Below, piece by piece: positions 1 through 6,232 of a DNA stretch of 6,921 nt. Position numbers and translations under genes: made by a program. The notes below the pieces were generated by a model that was not told where the DNA came from, did not search any database, and saw only the letters and a program-made list of their open reading frames with translations. Position 1 is the stretch's first letter. Every line of letters begins with the position of its first letter. Source of the stretch: JBGTIS01 sp041745535 (lineage in GTDB: Bacteria > Bacteroidota > Bacteroidia > Cytophagales > Cyclobacteriaceae); contig JBGTIS010000123.1 of the NCBI GenBank assembly GCA_041745535.1, positions 1 through 6,921 on the forward strand, in the 5' to 3' direction.

Positions 1-747
1 CCGTCGCAGCTTTTCCTCACCATCCACGAATCAGTAGGGCATCCTACGGAACTGGACCGGGTGTTGGGCTATGAAGCCAACTATGCCGGCACCAGCTTTC
101 TGACGCTGGACAAATGGGAATCGGGAGATTTTAATTTTGGCAGCGATATCGTAAATATTACTGGCGACAAAACCCAACCCGGTTCGCTGGGTGCCGTGGG
201 GTACGACGACGAAGGCGTGGAAACTAAAAAGTGGGATATCATCAAAGACGGTATTCTGGTTAATTACCAAACCATCCGCGACCAGGCGCACATCATCGGA
301 CTGGAGGAATCGCAGGGATGCTGCTATGCCGATAGCTGGAACAGCGTGCAATTTCAGCGCATGCCCAATGTTTCGTTACAGCCGGGTACCGCACCCCTGG
401 CACCTGCCGACATGATTAAAGGGGTAGAAAAAGGATTGTATATGCTGGGCCGAAACTCCTATTCCATCGACCAGCAGCGTTACAATTTCCAGTTCAGCAG
501 CCAGCTATGCTATGAAATTAAGAATGGGGAACTGGGAGGTCTGGTGAACGATGCGGCGTACCAATCCAATACGCAGGAGTTCTGGAATTCCTGTGTGGGC
601 CTCTGCGACCAGCGCGATTACCGGCTGGGCGGCACCTTTTTCGATGGCAAAGGCCAGCCCAGTCAGGTAAGCGCGGTTTCACACGGCTGCCCCACCACCC
701 GCTTTAATGGCGTAAATGTAATTAATACCGCCAGAAGTATCGGGTAA
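1..747 (+). CDS. tldD: TldD-like metalloprotease, C-terminal part (5' truncated by window edge)
   Basis: Open from the first base in frame 1 to TAA at 745-747; about 248 residues are present and the N-terminal half lies outside the window. The fragment contains HESVGH at residues 9-14, an HExxxH motif. This is the zinc-binding signature of TldD and is absent from its partner PmbA. The tail has a GKGQP segment and an HGCP segment near the C-terminus, in the region where TldD proteins carry a conserved glycine-rich stretch and a cysteine. TldD/PmbA family proteases are cytoplasmic or exported metallopeptidases that degrade unfolded or modified peptides; the substrate here cannot be inferred. 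Base composition is clearly more GC-rich than the genes to the right, consistent with a core chromosomal gene next to an accessory region. Confident on family, not on physiological role. Confidence 0.9.
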   Translation, partial: PSQLFLTIHESVGHPTELDRVLGYEANYAGTSFLTLDKWESGDFNFGSDIVNITGDKTQPGSLGAVGYDDEGVETKKWDIIKDGILVNYQTIRDQAHIIGLEESQGCCYADSWNSVQFQRMPNVSLQPGTAPLAPADMIKGVEKGLYMLGRNSYSIDQQRYNFQFSSQLCYEIKNGELGGLVNDAAYQSNTQEFWNSCVGLCDQRDYRLGGTFFDGKGQPSQVSAVSHGCPTTRFNGVNVINTARSIG

Positions 748-898
748 GAAAAGCAGAAAGACTCTTTTTCCGATTAATTGATTTGTTCCTGATTTACATT
801 TTAAATGCCCTTAATGAGGAAAAATCAAATGTATGCGCACTATTGAATTTTAATATCATTGACCTTCCTGTTTACATCTTTATAATTTTTCTCGATTT
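748..898. other. Convergent intergenic spacer with weak inverted repeats
   Basis: Short AT-rich gap between two convergent 3' ends. GATTTgTTCC (780-789) can pair with GGAAAAATC (818-826) apart from one bulged base, and a competing pair TACATTT (795-801)/AAATGTA (827-833) also exists. These could act as a bidirectional terminator, but no compact hairpin plus T-run is present, so I assign no firm terminator. Confidence 0.3.
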
Positions 899-1912
899 TT
901 AAAACTGAATTACCGTTTTACCAATGGTTTTGCCCGACTCCTGCATTTGATGTGCCTTTTTAAGATTGTCCACAGTAAAGCCTTGCAAAGTGGTGGTCAA
1001 AGTTGTTTTTAGTGTTCCGGCATCCAGCAAATTGGCTATTTCGTTCAGGATTTGATGCTGCCTGTCTATGTCATCCGTAGTGAACATGGAACGGGTGTAC
1101 ATCAGTTCCCAGGAAAAAGACACACTCCTGGTTTTTAGTATATCCAGATTCAATGGTTTGCTGCTACCGGTAATGGAAACAATATGTCCCTGTGGTTTAA
1201 TAAGCTCCACAGCGGTTTCCCAATATCCTCCCAAATCCACAAAATCTAAGATATAATCCACCTGGCTATGGCCTGTTTTTTCCAGTTCGGCTTTCAGGTT
1301 ATTGTGGTTGACCACATAATCGGCACCCAATTGTTTACACCAGTTTTCAGATTCAGATCGTGATGCTGTAGCGATTACGGTAAGCCCGGCCACCTTTTTG
1401 GCGATTTGTATGGCAATGGAGCCTACCCCACCGGCACCTGCTAAAATCAGGACAGTTTTTCCCTTGTCGGTTTCAGGATTAACTTTGATGCGGTCGAAAA
1501 GCGATTCCCAGGCAGTTAATCCCGTTAACGGGATAGCTGCCGCTTCAGCTATGGTCAGGTTTTTAGGTTTAAAACCTACAATTCGCTCATCAACAAGCTG
1601 GTATTCGGCATTGCTGCCACTGCGGGTAAGGTCGCCGGCATAGTATACCTGCTCGCCCACTTTGAACTTTGAAGTTTTGTCGCCCACAGCCTCCACGGTT
1701 CCCACAGCATCCCATCCAATGATTTTAGGCGTATCAAGCACCGTATCCTTTGCAGCGTTTTTTCTGACCTTAAAATCGACAGGGTTTACCGAAATGGCCG
1801 ATATCCTGACCAAAAGATCGTAACCGGCCGGAGTCGGTTTTTCGGTTTCAAACTCAATAAAACTATTTTCTTCTGAAATGGGTAACGATTGTTTAAATCC
1901 TATTGCTTTCAT
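899..1912 (-). CDS. Zinc-independent MDR-family alcohol dehydrogenase / quinone oxidoreductase-like protein
   Basis: Intact 337-residue protein of usual family length. The N-terminal GroES-like half has SVNPVDFK at 41-48 and GWDAVGTVEAVG at 66-77, both typical of the 'zinc-type alcohol dehydrogenase-like' branch of medium-chain dehydrogenase/reductases. The Rossmann half has AGAGGVG at 158-164, which binds NADPH or NADH. The catalytic and structural zinc cysteines of classical alcohol dehydrogenases are not seen, so a quinone- or enone-reductase type reaction is more likely than alcohol oxidation. The substrate is unknown. The ATG at 1910-1912 is preceded by an AT-rich leader with no Shine-Dalgarno, normal for Bacteroidota. 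The gene diverges from an AraC-type regulator remnant, which may once have controlled it. Confidence 0.9.
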   Translation of the reverse strand: MKAIGFKQSLPISEENSFIEFETEKPTPAGYDLLVRISAISVNPVDFKVRKNAAKDTVLDTPKIIGWDAVGTVEAVGDKTSKFKVGEQVYYAGDLTRSGSNAEYQLVDERIVGFKPKNLTIAEAAAIPLTGLTAWESLFDRIKVNPETDKGKTVLILAGAGGVGSIAIQIAKKVAGLTVIATASRSESENWCKQLGADYVVNHNNLKAELEKTGHSQVDYILDFVDLGGYWETAVELIKPQGHIVSITGSSKPLNLDILKTRSVSFSWELMYTRSMFTTDDIDRQHQILNEIANLLDAGTLKTTLTTTLQGFTVDNLKKAHQMQESGKTIGKTVIQF

Positions 1913-1947
1913 TATTTTATGTTTTTGTTTCTCTTTATAGTTTGATA

Positions 1948-1955
1948 CAAAACTA
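1948..1955 (-). promoter_or_regulatory. Putative Bacteroidota -7 box for the dehydrogenase gene
   Basis: On the minus strand this reads TAGTTTTG, matching the Bacteroidota sigma-ABfr -7 consensus TAnnTTTG. It lies about 36 nt upstream of the ATG at 1912, leaving a leader of roughly 30 nt. A TTTTG further upstream is about 28 nt away, too far for a good -33 element, so only the -7 half is supported. Confidence 0.4.
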
Positions 1956-1976
1956 AAGGATTAACCTTTCAGAAAT

Positions 1977-2103
1977 ATGGAATCAAAACTGAAACTGGCA
2001 GAAAACTATTTGAAGCGCAGTGCCTTACATGCTGGCATTTACTAATTCAGGTTATTTATCCAAAACGTTTAAGAAGAACTATGACATACCCATTCAGGCT
2101 TTT
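1977..2103 (+). pseudogene. AraC-family regulator remnant (C-terminal helix-turn-helix piece)
   Basis: Two adjacent frames together read like the second helix-turn-helix of an AraC/XylS regulator. The frame starting at 1977 gives KLKLAENYLKRSA, resembling the helix before the final helix-turn-helix. The frame through 2047 gives PYMLAFTNSGYLSKTFKKNY followed by DIPIQAF, which matches the family pattern in which an A-x-LGF motif is followed by sYLSxxFKKxxGxxP. Between them a frame change and a gap of about five residues suggest a small deletion. Everything N-terminal is missing, as are the last residues and stop; similarity ends where the DinB-like gene begins. It diverges from the dehydrogenase, a usual position for such a regulator. 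Identification rests on motif recognition only. Confidence 0.55.
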
Positions 2104-2582
2104 TATATCTTATTAAGATTTTCTATTGCTTTCTTTATTTGGGTCATCTGCCCAAAATGATAATACGAATGTTGTATATGTCCATGTAGGGTAACATAAA
2201 CAGTTGAATGATCTTTTAAGATTGGATTATCCAAGTCAGCGTCATATATGCTTTGTAACGCATCAACCAAATCATCCTTACTTTTTATAAACGCATTTTT
2301 TGTATCTGACCATTTTATGCGCTTAAGCTTATGAGTAGGTATCCAATCTTCTTCCTTTGTCAGTTTATAGTCAATACCATGTAGCCTCTTGATTACTAAG
2401 AAATCGTCAGCTATTATGTGCCGGGCAACCTGATGAATGGTATTGGTAAAAAGCGGTAGTTCAGTATTTGCAATATCATCATCAATTTCGTTCAACATTT
2501 GGTTGATATCTATTCCTGTCCAGTTATTACTATAAAGTCTGTCTATTTGATCAATAATCCTCTTCAACTCTGTTTTTTGCAT
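2103..2582 (-). CDS. DinB-like (four-helix, metal-binding) protein
   Basis: Intact 159-residue protein. It has IHQVARHI around residues 49-56 and HGHIQHSYYHFGQM around 133-146, giving H138 and H142 in an HxxxH spacing followed by F-G-Q. This resembles the C-terminal metal-binding helix of the DinB/YfiT superfamily (typically one histidine early, then HxxxH). Members are four-helix bundles; some are thiol-dependent transferases and most have no known role. Whether H50 or H55 is the first ligand is unclear. No signal peptide or membrane segment. The start at 2582 follows directly on GTT, so GTTATGC overlaps the ATG, and a TGTTGCCAACA element lies 24-34 nt upstream. No downstream site comparable to the two attC-like hairpins is found. 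Confidence 0.72.
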   Translation of the reverse strand: MQKTELKRIIDQIDRLYSNNWTGIDINQMLNEIDDDIANTELPLFTNTIHQVARHIIADDFLVIKRLHGIDYKLTKEEDWIPTHKLKRIKWSDTKNAFIKSKDDLVDALQSIYDADLDNPILKDHSTVYVTLHGHIQHSYYHFGQMTQIKKAIENLNKI

Positions 2583-2605
2583 AACGTCAGATTTCTTATT
2601 TAACT

Positions 2606-2616
2606 TGTTGCCAACA
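2606..2616. repeat. TGTTGSCAACA element, third copy
   Basis: TGTTGCCAACA is a near-perfect palindrome (5+1+5). The same core occurs at 4628-4638 and 6193-6203, where it marks the two ends of the FAD-oxidase cassette. Here it sits 24-34 nt upstream of the DinB-like start. On the minus strand it reads GTTGGCAACA, the same sequence that opens the FAD-oxidase cassette, so it may be another cassette start. No matching downstream partner was found after the DinB-like gene. Confidence 0.45.
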
Positions 2617-2620
2617 TTTG

Positions 2621-2642
2621 GATAACCACATCGAGGTTATTT
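2621..2642. repeat. Small hairpin upstream of the DinB-like gene
   Basis: ATAACC and GGTTAT form a perfect 6-bp stem with a 7-nt loop (minus strand ATAACC-TCGATGT-GGTTAT). It lies just upstream of the TGTTGSCAACA copy in reading direction. It could be a leftover of a larger attC-like fold or a leader structure. No further support. Confidence 0.3.
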
Positions 2643-2717
2643 TCAATTTACATAAATAGCGCCTATGCCATCTATCGTGCTGATAGCCATTACTATTTCC
2701 ACTCCTCCCCCGTGTAA

Positions 2718-2733
2718 GTGGTGTTTTCACCAC
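2718..2733. repeat. Perfect 6-bp hairpin GTGGTG/CACCAC
   Basis: GTGGTG-TTTT-CACCAC is a perfect stem with a 4-nt T loop (A loop on the minus strand). It has no T-run after it on the plus strand and none on the minus strand, so it is not a clear terminator. It lies in the long gap between the DinB-like and SnoaL-like genes. Confidence 0.35.
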
Positions 2734-2771
2734 CAATTCTTTCGCCTAATTCAACCTATTTAATCTTCTAT

Positions 2772-3036
2772 TCAGTTTGTAGCATGAAGGTGAATGAATA
2801 GTATTGCCTGCTGGAGGTGTTTAACGGTGAAAACACTGGTAAAGGGAGTTTTCTCTCTCAAAAGCAGGGACACACAGCAGACATAGGCCTGATTACCATT
2901 TTTCGCACAGGTCTGGGCCGCATAGGCGCTGCGCCTGAAGGGGGGCAGCTTTACGCTCATTTACCAGCCGTCAGTTCCACTGGGGCTGTTCTTTATCAGC
3001 CGTTCGGCCCACGATAGGGACTTCCAGTCGGGGACG
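2772..3036 (-). other. GC-richer island with a stop-interrupted frame and several hairpins; function not recognised
   Basis: This fills most of the roughly 500-nt gap 2583-3078 and is visibly more GC-rich than its flanks. On the minus strand one frame runs from about 3036 to the stop at 2772-2774 with a single internal TAA just before an ATG at 2960. It includes WKSLSWAERLIKNSPSGTD before the stop and AYVCCVSLLLREKTPFTSVF after it, which look protein-like, but I cannot name a family. The same DNA holds compact hairpins: AGGCG/CGCCT at 2924-2936 and CAGCC..CAGT/ACTG..GGCTG at 2965-2988. It is either a decayed gene, part of a mobile element, or a structured RNA; the sequence alone does not decide. 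The 62-residue ORF 2772-2960 is not supported as a gene. Confidence 0.4.
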
Positions 3037-3078
3037 CCTAGTCAGGATACCTGTTCGATGTTACTAGTGCTTTTCTTC

Positions 3079-3519
3079 TTATTTTTTTGGCAGGCGATTC
3101 TTTCTGTAAGAATTCTTAATGGCTATTTTACCATCCTCAAAAGTAAATAAATCGCATCCTGTAACCTCAACCTTGGTGCCATCTGATTTGGTTCCTGTAA
3201 AAATCCACTCAGAGAAACCTCTGTTTCCTGAAATGAAATGTTGGGCATTACCCCAATGCGCATCCGGGAACGTCGAGAATACGTTTTCAAACGCTTTCTT
3301 CACCTGTTCCTGCCCGGTAAACTTTTCTCCGTTAAAATCTGGGCCCGCCGAAGCCTCAAACACACAGTCATCGGTCATATGAGACATGATAGCCGCGGCA
3401 TCATGCGCATTAAACGCATCAGCAAAAGACTGGAGAAAATCTGCTGTCAGTTTATTATTAGATTGTGCCATAAGTAAAATTGGCAAGAATAAAAGAAATG
3501 TCAAAGCTCCTTTTTTCAT
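3079..3519 (-). CDS. Secreted SnoaL-like / NTF2-superfamily protein
   Basis: Intact 146-residue protein. Residues 1-18 are a signal peptide (MKK, hydrophobic core LTFLLFLPILL, probable cleavage after LMA before QS), so the mature protein is periplasmic or exported. The rest follows the SnoaL-like polyketide-cyclase/ketosteroid-isomerase pattern: F-x-x-F-N-A-H-D near residues 32-40, MTDDCVFEAS, a GQEQVKKAFENVFSTFPD helix, then three strands ending DLFTFEDGKIAIKNSYR. The fold is a cone-shaped alpha+beta barrel used for small hydrophobic ligands or as an enzyme; the ligand is not predictable. The ATG at 3517-3519 is chosen because the signal peptide begins there; no Shine-Dalgarno is seen. It lies 33 nt downstream of the GTT core of the second attC-like site, where a cassette gene would start. 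Confidence 0.85.
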   Translation of the reverse strand: MKKGALTFLLFLPILLMAQSNNKLTADFLQSFADAFNAHDAAAIMSHMTDDCVFEASAGPDFNGEKFTGQEQVKKAFENVFSTFPDAHWGNAQHFISGNRGFSEWIFTGTKSDGTKVEVTGCDLFTFEDGKIAIKNSYRKNRLPKK

Positions 3520-3551
3520 ATAAGCGCATATAAGTTTGATTTGAGAAGGAT

Positions 3552-3644
3552 TAATAACATCCAGCTATGCCGCAAGTTGGACCTCTCAAATTTCGGTTAG
3601 CAATTCAGTCAGCCATAGCACTTGCCTTGTGTTATGCCCTGTGA
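3552..3644 (-). repeat. attC-like site following the Rpn gene (candidate integron recombination site 2)
   Basis: In minus-strand order: box GGGCATAAC (RC of 3631-3639), arm GCTATG (RC of 3614-3619), a 44-nt middle, arm CATAGC (RC of 3564-3569), 5-nt spacer TGGAT, core GTTATTA (RC of 3552-3558). The arms pair perfectly over 6 bp; an alternative pairing GCAAGT/ACTTGC (3572-3577 with 3620-3625) is also possible, so the fold is ambiguous. The AAC-to-GTT layout, the length of about 85-90 nt, and the position between the Rpn stop and the SnoaL start match a cassette attC. The opening box and flank are complementary to the start of the Rpn cassette at 4540-4554 (14 of 15). Known family rule: the GTT triplet is the exchange point, here between 3555 and 3556. 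Confidence 0.55.
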
Positions 3645-3655
3645 TTCTTTTTCAA

Positions 3656-4497
3656 TCAAAGTTTTTCTATCTGTTCTTTTGTTAATCCTGTTATAGCAGA
3701 TATTTTTTCTATTGGATCGCCATACTTTTTCATTGCCTTTGCTATTTCAATATCCCTTTCTTTTTTAGCAGTTTCTATAATGCTATAGTTATCACGATAG
3801 ATTTTCAAACTTTCTTCATATGCTTTCATATCTTCTGGTTTTAATTTGGCTATCTCTGTCCTGCGTGGAGCGTCTCGTTAAATAATCTTTCAAATATCTT
3901 TTCTTGTAATTTCTTAGGTCTTTCCTGCAATCGGTGCAGGTTCTTCAGCACATACATCCACTTGTCAAAATGTGTGGTTAATTCATACTCCTCTTTCCTA
4001 AATTTAGGCATTTCTAAATATATAAACGTAAATCTGTCATAAAAGACTTCATGAGTTTGCGTATCCATCAACTGAATCTGTCTCAAAAATCGCTCATCTT
4101 CGCTGGAATCCGGAAAGCTGAAATTTAAAATACCAATAGTGTAAACAGCTTTTAGATAATAATCCCATTCTTTGCCTTTGGGTGCCTGACTTTGAATAGG
4201 GAAAGTTGAGTAAAAAATACTCCTATCCTTAAAATACTGTTGCTTAACATTCTGTAATTCTATGATGAATTTTTCGCCATTCTCATTCTCACAGTAAAGA
4301 TCAAAAATCGCTTTCCTGTCAGTTTCTGTATTGCCTAAATTTTCAGTGTTTAAGTAAGTCAAATTCTGAATCCGATCCCTATCCCCAAGAACTTGATTCA
4401 GAAAGTCTATGAGCAGTTCTTTATTAAACTCTGTGCCGAAGAGTTTTTTGAATCCGAAGTCGGTGAAGGGGTTAATATATCATTCTCTGTTATCCAT
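3656..4497 (-). pseudogene. Rpn-family PD-(D/E)XK nuclease / putative transposase, broken
   Basis: Reading from ATG 4497 gives MDNRE, a TGA stop at 4480-4482, then YINPFTDFGFKKLFG, the conserved start of this family. Further on are IFDLYC and FIIELQ, which carry the D and ExQ of the PD-(D/E)XK nuclease core, then FYSTFPIQ, FIYLEMPKF and HFDKWMYVLKNLHRLQERPK. The frame breaks at 3859-3872, where a 14-nt GC-rich insert separates LFNE from TEIAKLKPEDMKAYEE; the rest continues in the shifted frame to TGA at 3656-3658, ending KEQIEKL. Without the insert the product would be about 275 residues, normal for the family. These proteins promote recombination-type DNA cleavage and are frequent in Bacteroidota accessory DNA. 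The remaining uninterrupted stretch (3850-4362, only from a TTG) is unlikely to be functional. Confidence 0.9.
3859..3872. repeat. 14-nt GC-rich insert A (in Rpn gene)
   Basis: Plus strand TCCTGCGTGGAGCG. Removing it restores codons for E-T-E-I-A-K, the family reading. It is TCC, a 5-nt loop, GGA, then GCG, so a 3-bp mini-stem plus tail. It matches insert C at 6867-6880 in 12 of 14 positions. Confidence 0.7.
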
Positions 4498-4539
4498 ACC
4501 CCAAAGATAGATATTTTACATTTTTTTAAGGTCTTTTTT

Positions 4540-4641
4540 TCATAGGGCATAACATGTAGCTAAAAGCTGTGCTGCACTAGTAAGTCATCGCTTAAGCAGG
4601 AATATGAAAGGCATTGCTTTTGGCGATTGTTGGCAACAATT
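4540..4641 (-). repeat. attC-like site following the FAD oxidase (candidate integron recombination site 1)
   Basis: In minus-strand order: box TTGCCAAC (RC of 4629-4636), spacer AATC, arm GCCAAAAGC (RC of 4616-4624), a 48-nt middle containing GCTTAAGC, arm GCTTTTAGC (RC of 4559-4567), spacer TACAT, core GTTATGCC (RC of 4546-4553). The arms pair over all 9 positions with one G-T pair. The order AAC box, inner arm, variable middle, inner arm, GTT core, and the size of about 90 nt, are those of an integron attC. It lies after the FAD-oxidase stop (4727) and before the Rpn start (4497), in the orientation expected for cassettes read on the minus strand. The strict consensus ends RYYYAAC/GTTRRRY are met only in part. 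The exchange point would be between 4550 and 4551. Confidence 0.6.
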
Positions 4642-4726
4642 CTTTAAAGGCTACCATATTCTCACTAATTAAAAAAATCCTCAATAGATAAAGTGATTAT
4701 TAATCCATTTTTCACACCCTTATAAA

Positions 4727-6110
4727 TCAGGTTTTTGGTATAATATTTAGATTCAGTTTAAAGAAGTTAGCAGGGTCATATTTACTTTTAACATCCTGCA
4801 GGCGCGAATAATTAGAACCAAATGAAGCTCTTACCTTATCGTTATCATCATTATCAAGGTAATTGCTGTATACACCCCCAGATGCAAAAGGTGTCATTTT
4901 ATTATAAAATTCACGAGTCCAGTTGATGTTTTTATCGTCATCCCCAGCCTCCATCCAACCTGAAAATGCTCCTAAAATATAAGAGGCGCTCCGTTGGGGG
5001 AATGCTGTGGCACTTTCTGCTACCCGATTGATAGCACCCCCAAACGGTTCAAATCCAATAACAGAAAATGGCCCCGGGATATGTTTGGTGTTATTAACAA
5101 AAACAGCTATTGCTTCGTCTGAAAGATGATCCATATAATGTGATTTCCAGTAAGATCGGATTCCCTTAGGCCCTGCCTGATCAAAACTTTTTTGTAGTGC
5201 TATATATGACATAGGCATTATTGCACGAAGAATGGGGTTCCCAAAGTTTTCAAGTGGCGCTAAAGCTCTTTTACCATCATCCAAACTGCCTGCATAGCAT
5301 ACAACGAGTGCGACTGCTGTTTTTCCCTGAAACGCTTCCGGGAATGGATCTGCTGGTGGAACCCTTAGAACATAGGCATGACCTGCCAATTCATCTGCCG
5401 CATTTGACGTAAACTCCCTATAAAATGTAAGCACCTGTTTAGCATCTTCAATAGGATAAAATACATGTGCAGCCATGATTTCCGGGCCTACTTCATGCAG
5501 TTTGAACTCAAAAGAGGTAACCACTCCAAAATTTCCACCACCGCCCCGAAGAGCCCAAAATAAATCTGAATTTTCAGTTTCGCTTGCAGAGATCAAATCA
5601 CCTTTAGCAGTAACCAGTTCTACGGATAGTAAATTGTCAATAGTAAGTCCATGTTTACGCGCTAAATAGCCATTGCCTCCTCCCAAAGTCAGACCTGCTA
5701 TCCCGGGTTGTTGAAAAAATACCAGCGGGAGTGGCCAATCCGAATTTCTGAGTTTCCCTGTCCAGCTCACCAAGTGTCGCCCCTGCTTCAACTTTTGCTG
5801 TTCTCTTAACCGGATCAACAACAACAGCATTCATTTGCGAAAGATTGATCATTAAGCCGTCATCGCAAACTGCCCTCCCGGCAACATTATGTCCCCCTCC
5901 TCTGATAGAGACCAATAAATCATGACTTCGGGCAAAATTCACGCAGTTTTTTATATCATCTGCATGTAAACATTTTGCTATCATTGCGGGTCTTTTGTCA
6001 ACCATGCCATTCCAGAGAGAACGAGCTTCATCATACCCTGGCTCTAAAGGCATAATTAATGGTTGACTTAAGGTTTGCGAAAATTCCTGAATTGTTATTT
6101 GATTTAACAT
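4727..6110 (-). pseudogene. Berberine-bridge-type FAD-linked oxidase with one-base frameshift
   Basis: Two overlapping frames make one 460-residue family-length protein. Residues 1-135 come from ATG 6110 and include RGGGHN, whose His74 is the expected covalent FAD attachment site, and then the flavin-binding PCMH-type domain. The match then jumps frame inside CCCGGG at 5702-5707, where one extra base is present, and continues GIAGLTLGGGNGYLARK, ENSDLFWALRGGGGNFGV and the C-terminal BBE segment YDPANFFKLNLNI before TAA/TGA-type stop at 4727. The second covalent-link cysteine of bicovalent relatives is absent from the STTGIAGLTLGGG region, so a single His-FAD bond is expected. Such enzymes oxidise sugars, alcohols or alkaloid-like compounds with O2; the substrate is unknown. 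No signal peptide. The indel may be real decay or a sequencing error. Confidence 0.92.
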
Positions 6111-6148
6111 GGTTTAAAATTTTAAATGAATATTTAGTTAGTTTCCCG

Positions 6149-6190
6149 TAAGCATGTGGTTTTTAATTTTCTATATTCCTTCCATGCTTA
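6149..6190. repeat. 8-bp perfect inverted repeat in the FAD-oxidase leader
   Basis: TAAGCATG (6149-6156) and CATGCTTA (6183-6190) pair perfectly around a 26-nt loop, about 39-80 nt upstream of the oxidase ATG and directly after the cassette-opening palindrome. It could be an operator, a leader hairpin, or part of a recombination fold. Nothing in the sequence singles out one of these. Confidence 0.4.
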
Positions 6191-6206
6191 ATTGTTGCCA
6201 ACAATT
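6190..6206. repeat. 17-nt palindrome at the recombinase/cassette junction
   Basis: AATTGTTG-C-CAACAATT is a perfect 8+1+8 palindrome lying 39 nt beyond the recombinase stop. On the minus strand it contains GTTGGCAACAATT, the proposed first exchange point (between 6199 and 6200). It is a candidate attI-type junction, or the start of the first cassette. Confidence 0.5.
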
Positions 6207-6207
6207 G

Positions 6208-6232
6208 AATAAACACACCAGGTGCGTTTATT
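6208..6232 (-). terminator. Strong hairpin just after the recombinase gene
   Basis: AATAAAC-a-CACC-A-GGTG-c-GTTTATT: 7 bp, one mismatch, then 4 bp, with a very small loop. It begins 13 nt past the recombinase stop codon and is followed immediately by the 17-nt palindrome. It could terminate recombinase transcription, though no T-run follows, or be part of the recombination site. Confidence 0.45.

Larger units (their letters stand above)
3630..4554. repeat. 15-bp inverted repeat flanking the Rpn gene (cassette 2 boundaries)
   Basis: TGTTATGCCCTGTGA at 3630-3644 and TCATAGGGCATAACA at 4540-4554 are inverted copies differing at one base. They lie 11 nt outside the stop and 42 nt outside the ATG of the Rpn gene. 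I read them as the opening box of its attC and the first bases of the cassette, which pair in the circular form. The alternative is terminal inverted repeats of a 925-bp insertion element; the outer flanks show no convincing target duplication. Confidence 0.6.
4626..6205. repeat. 16-bp perfect inverted repeat flanking the FAD-oxidase gene (cassette 1 boundaries)
   Basis: ATTGTTGGCAACAATT at 4626-4641 is the exact reverse complement of 6190-6205. Each copy is itself almost palindromic, but as direct repeats they differ at the central base, so the inverted relation is the better fit. The 6190-6205 copy holds the GTT core that opens the cassette; the 4626-4641 copy is the opening box of its attC-like site. 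The candidate cassette runs from 4551 to 6199. Confidence 0.65.

Noticed and set aside
205..225. GGCGTGGAA in the TldD-like gene as another GC-rich mini-insert
   Set aside because: It is in frame within a normal EGVETKKWD stretch, with no frame break and no full TCC..GGA arrangement.
2718..2733. GTGGTG/CACCAC hairpin as a rho-independent terminator
   Set aside because: No T-run after the stem on either strand and no gene end close by.
2817..3017. Plus-strand 66-residue ORF in the GC-rich island
   Set aside because: Starts only at a GTG, has no family features, and overlaps a better minus-strand frame; treated as chance openness in GC-rich DNA.
3630..4554. Simple insertion sequence with 15-bp terminal inverted repeats carrying the Rpn 'transposase'
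   Set aside because: No convincing target-site duplication at the outer edges, and the inverted repeats are better explained by cassette-end complementarity with hairpins nested next to them. Not fully excluded.
5475..5669. Plus-strand ORFs inside the FAD oxidase and dehydrogenase genes
   Set aside because: They lie opposite strongly conserved coding motifs and show no family signature.
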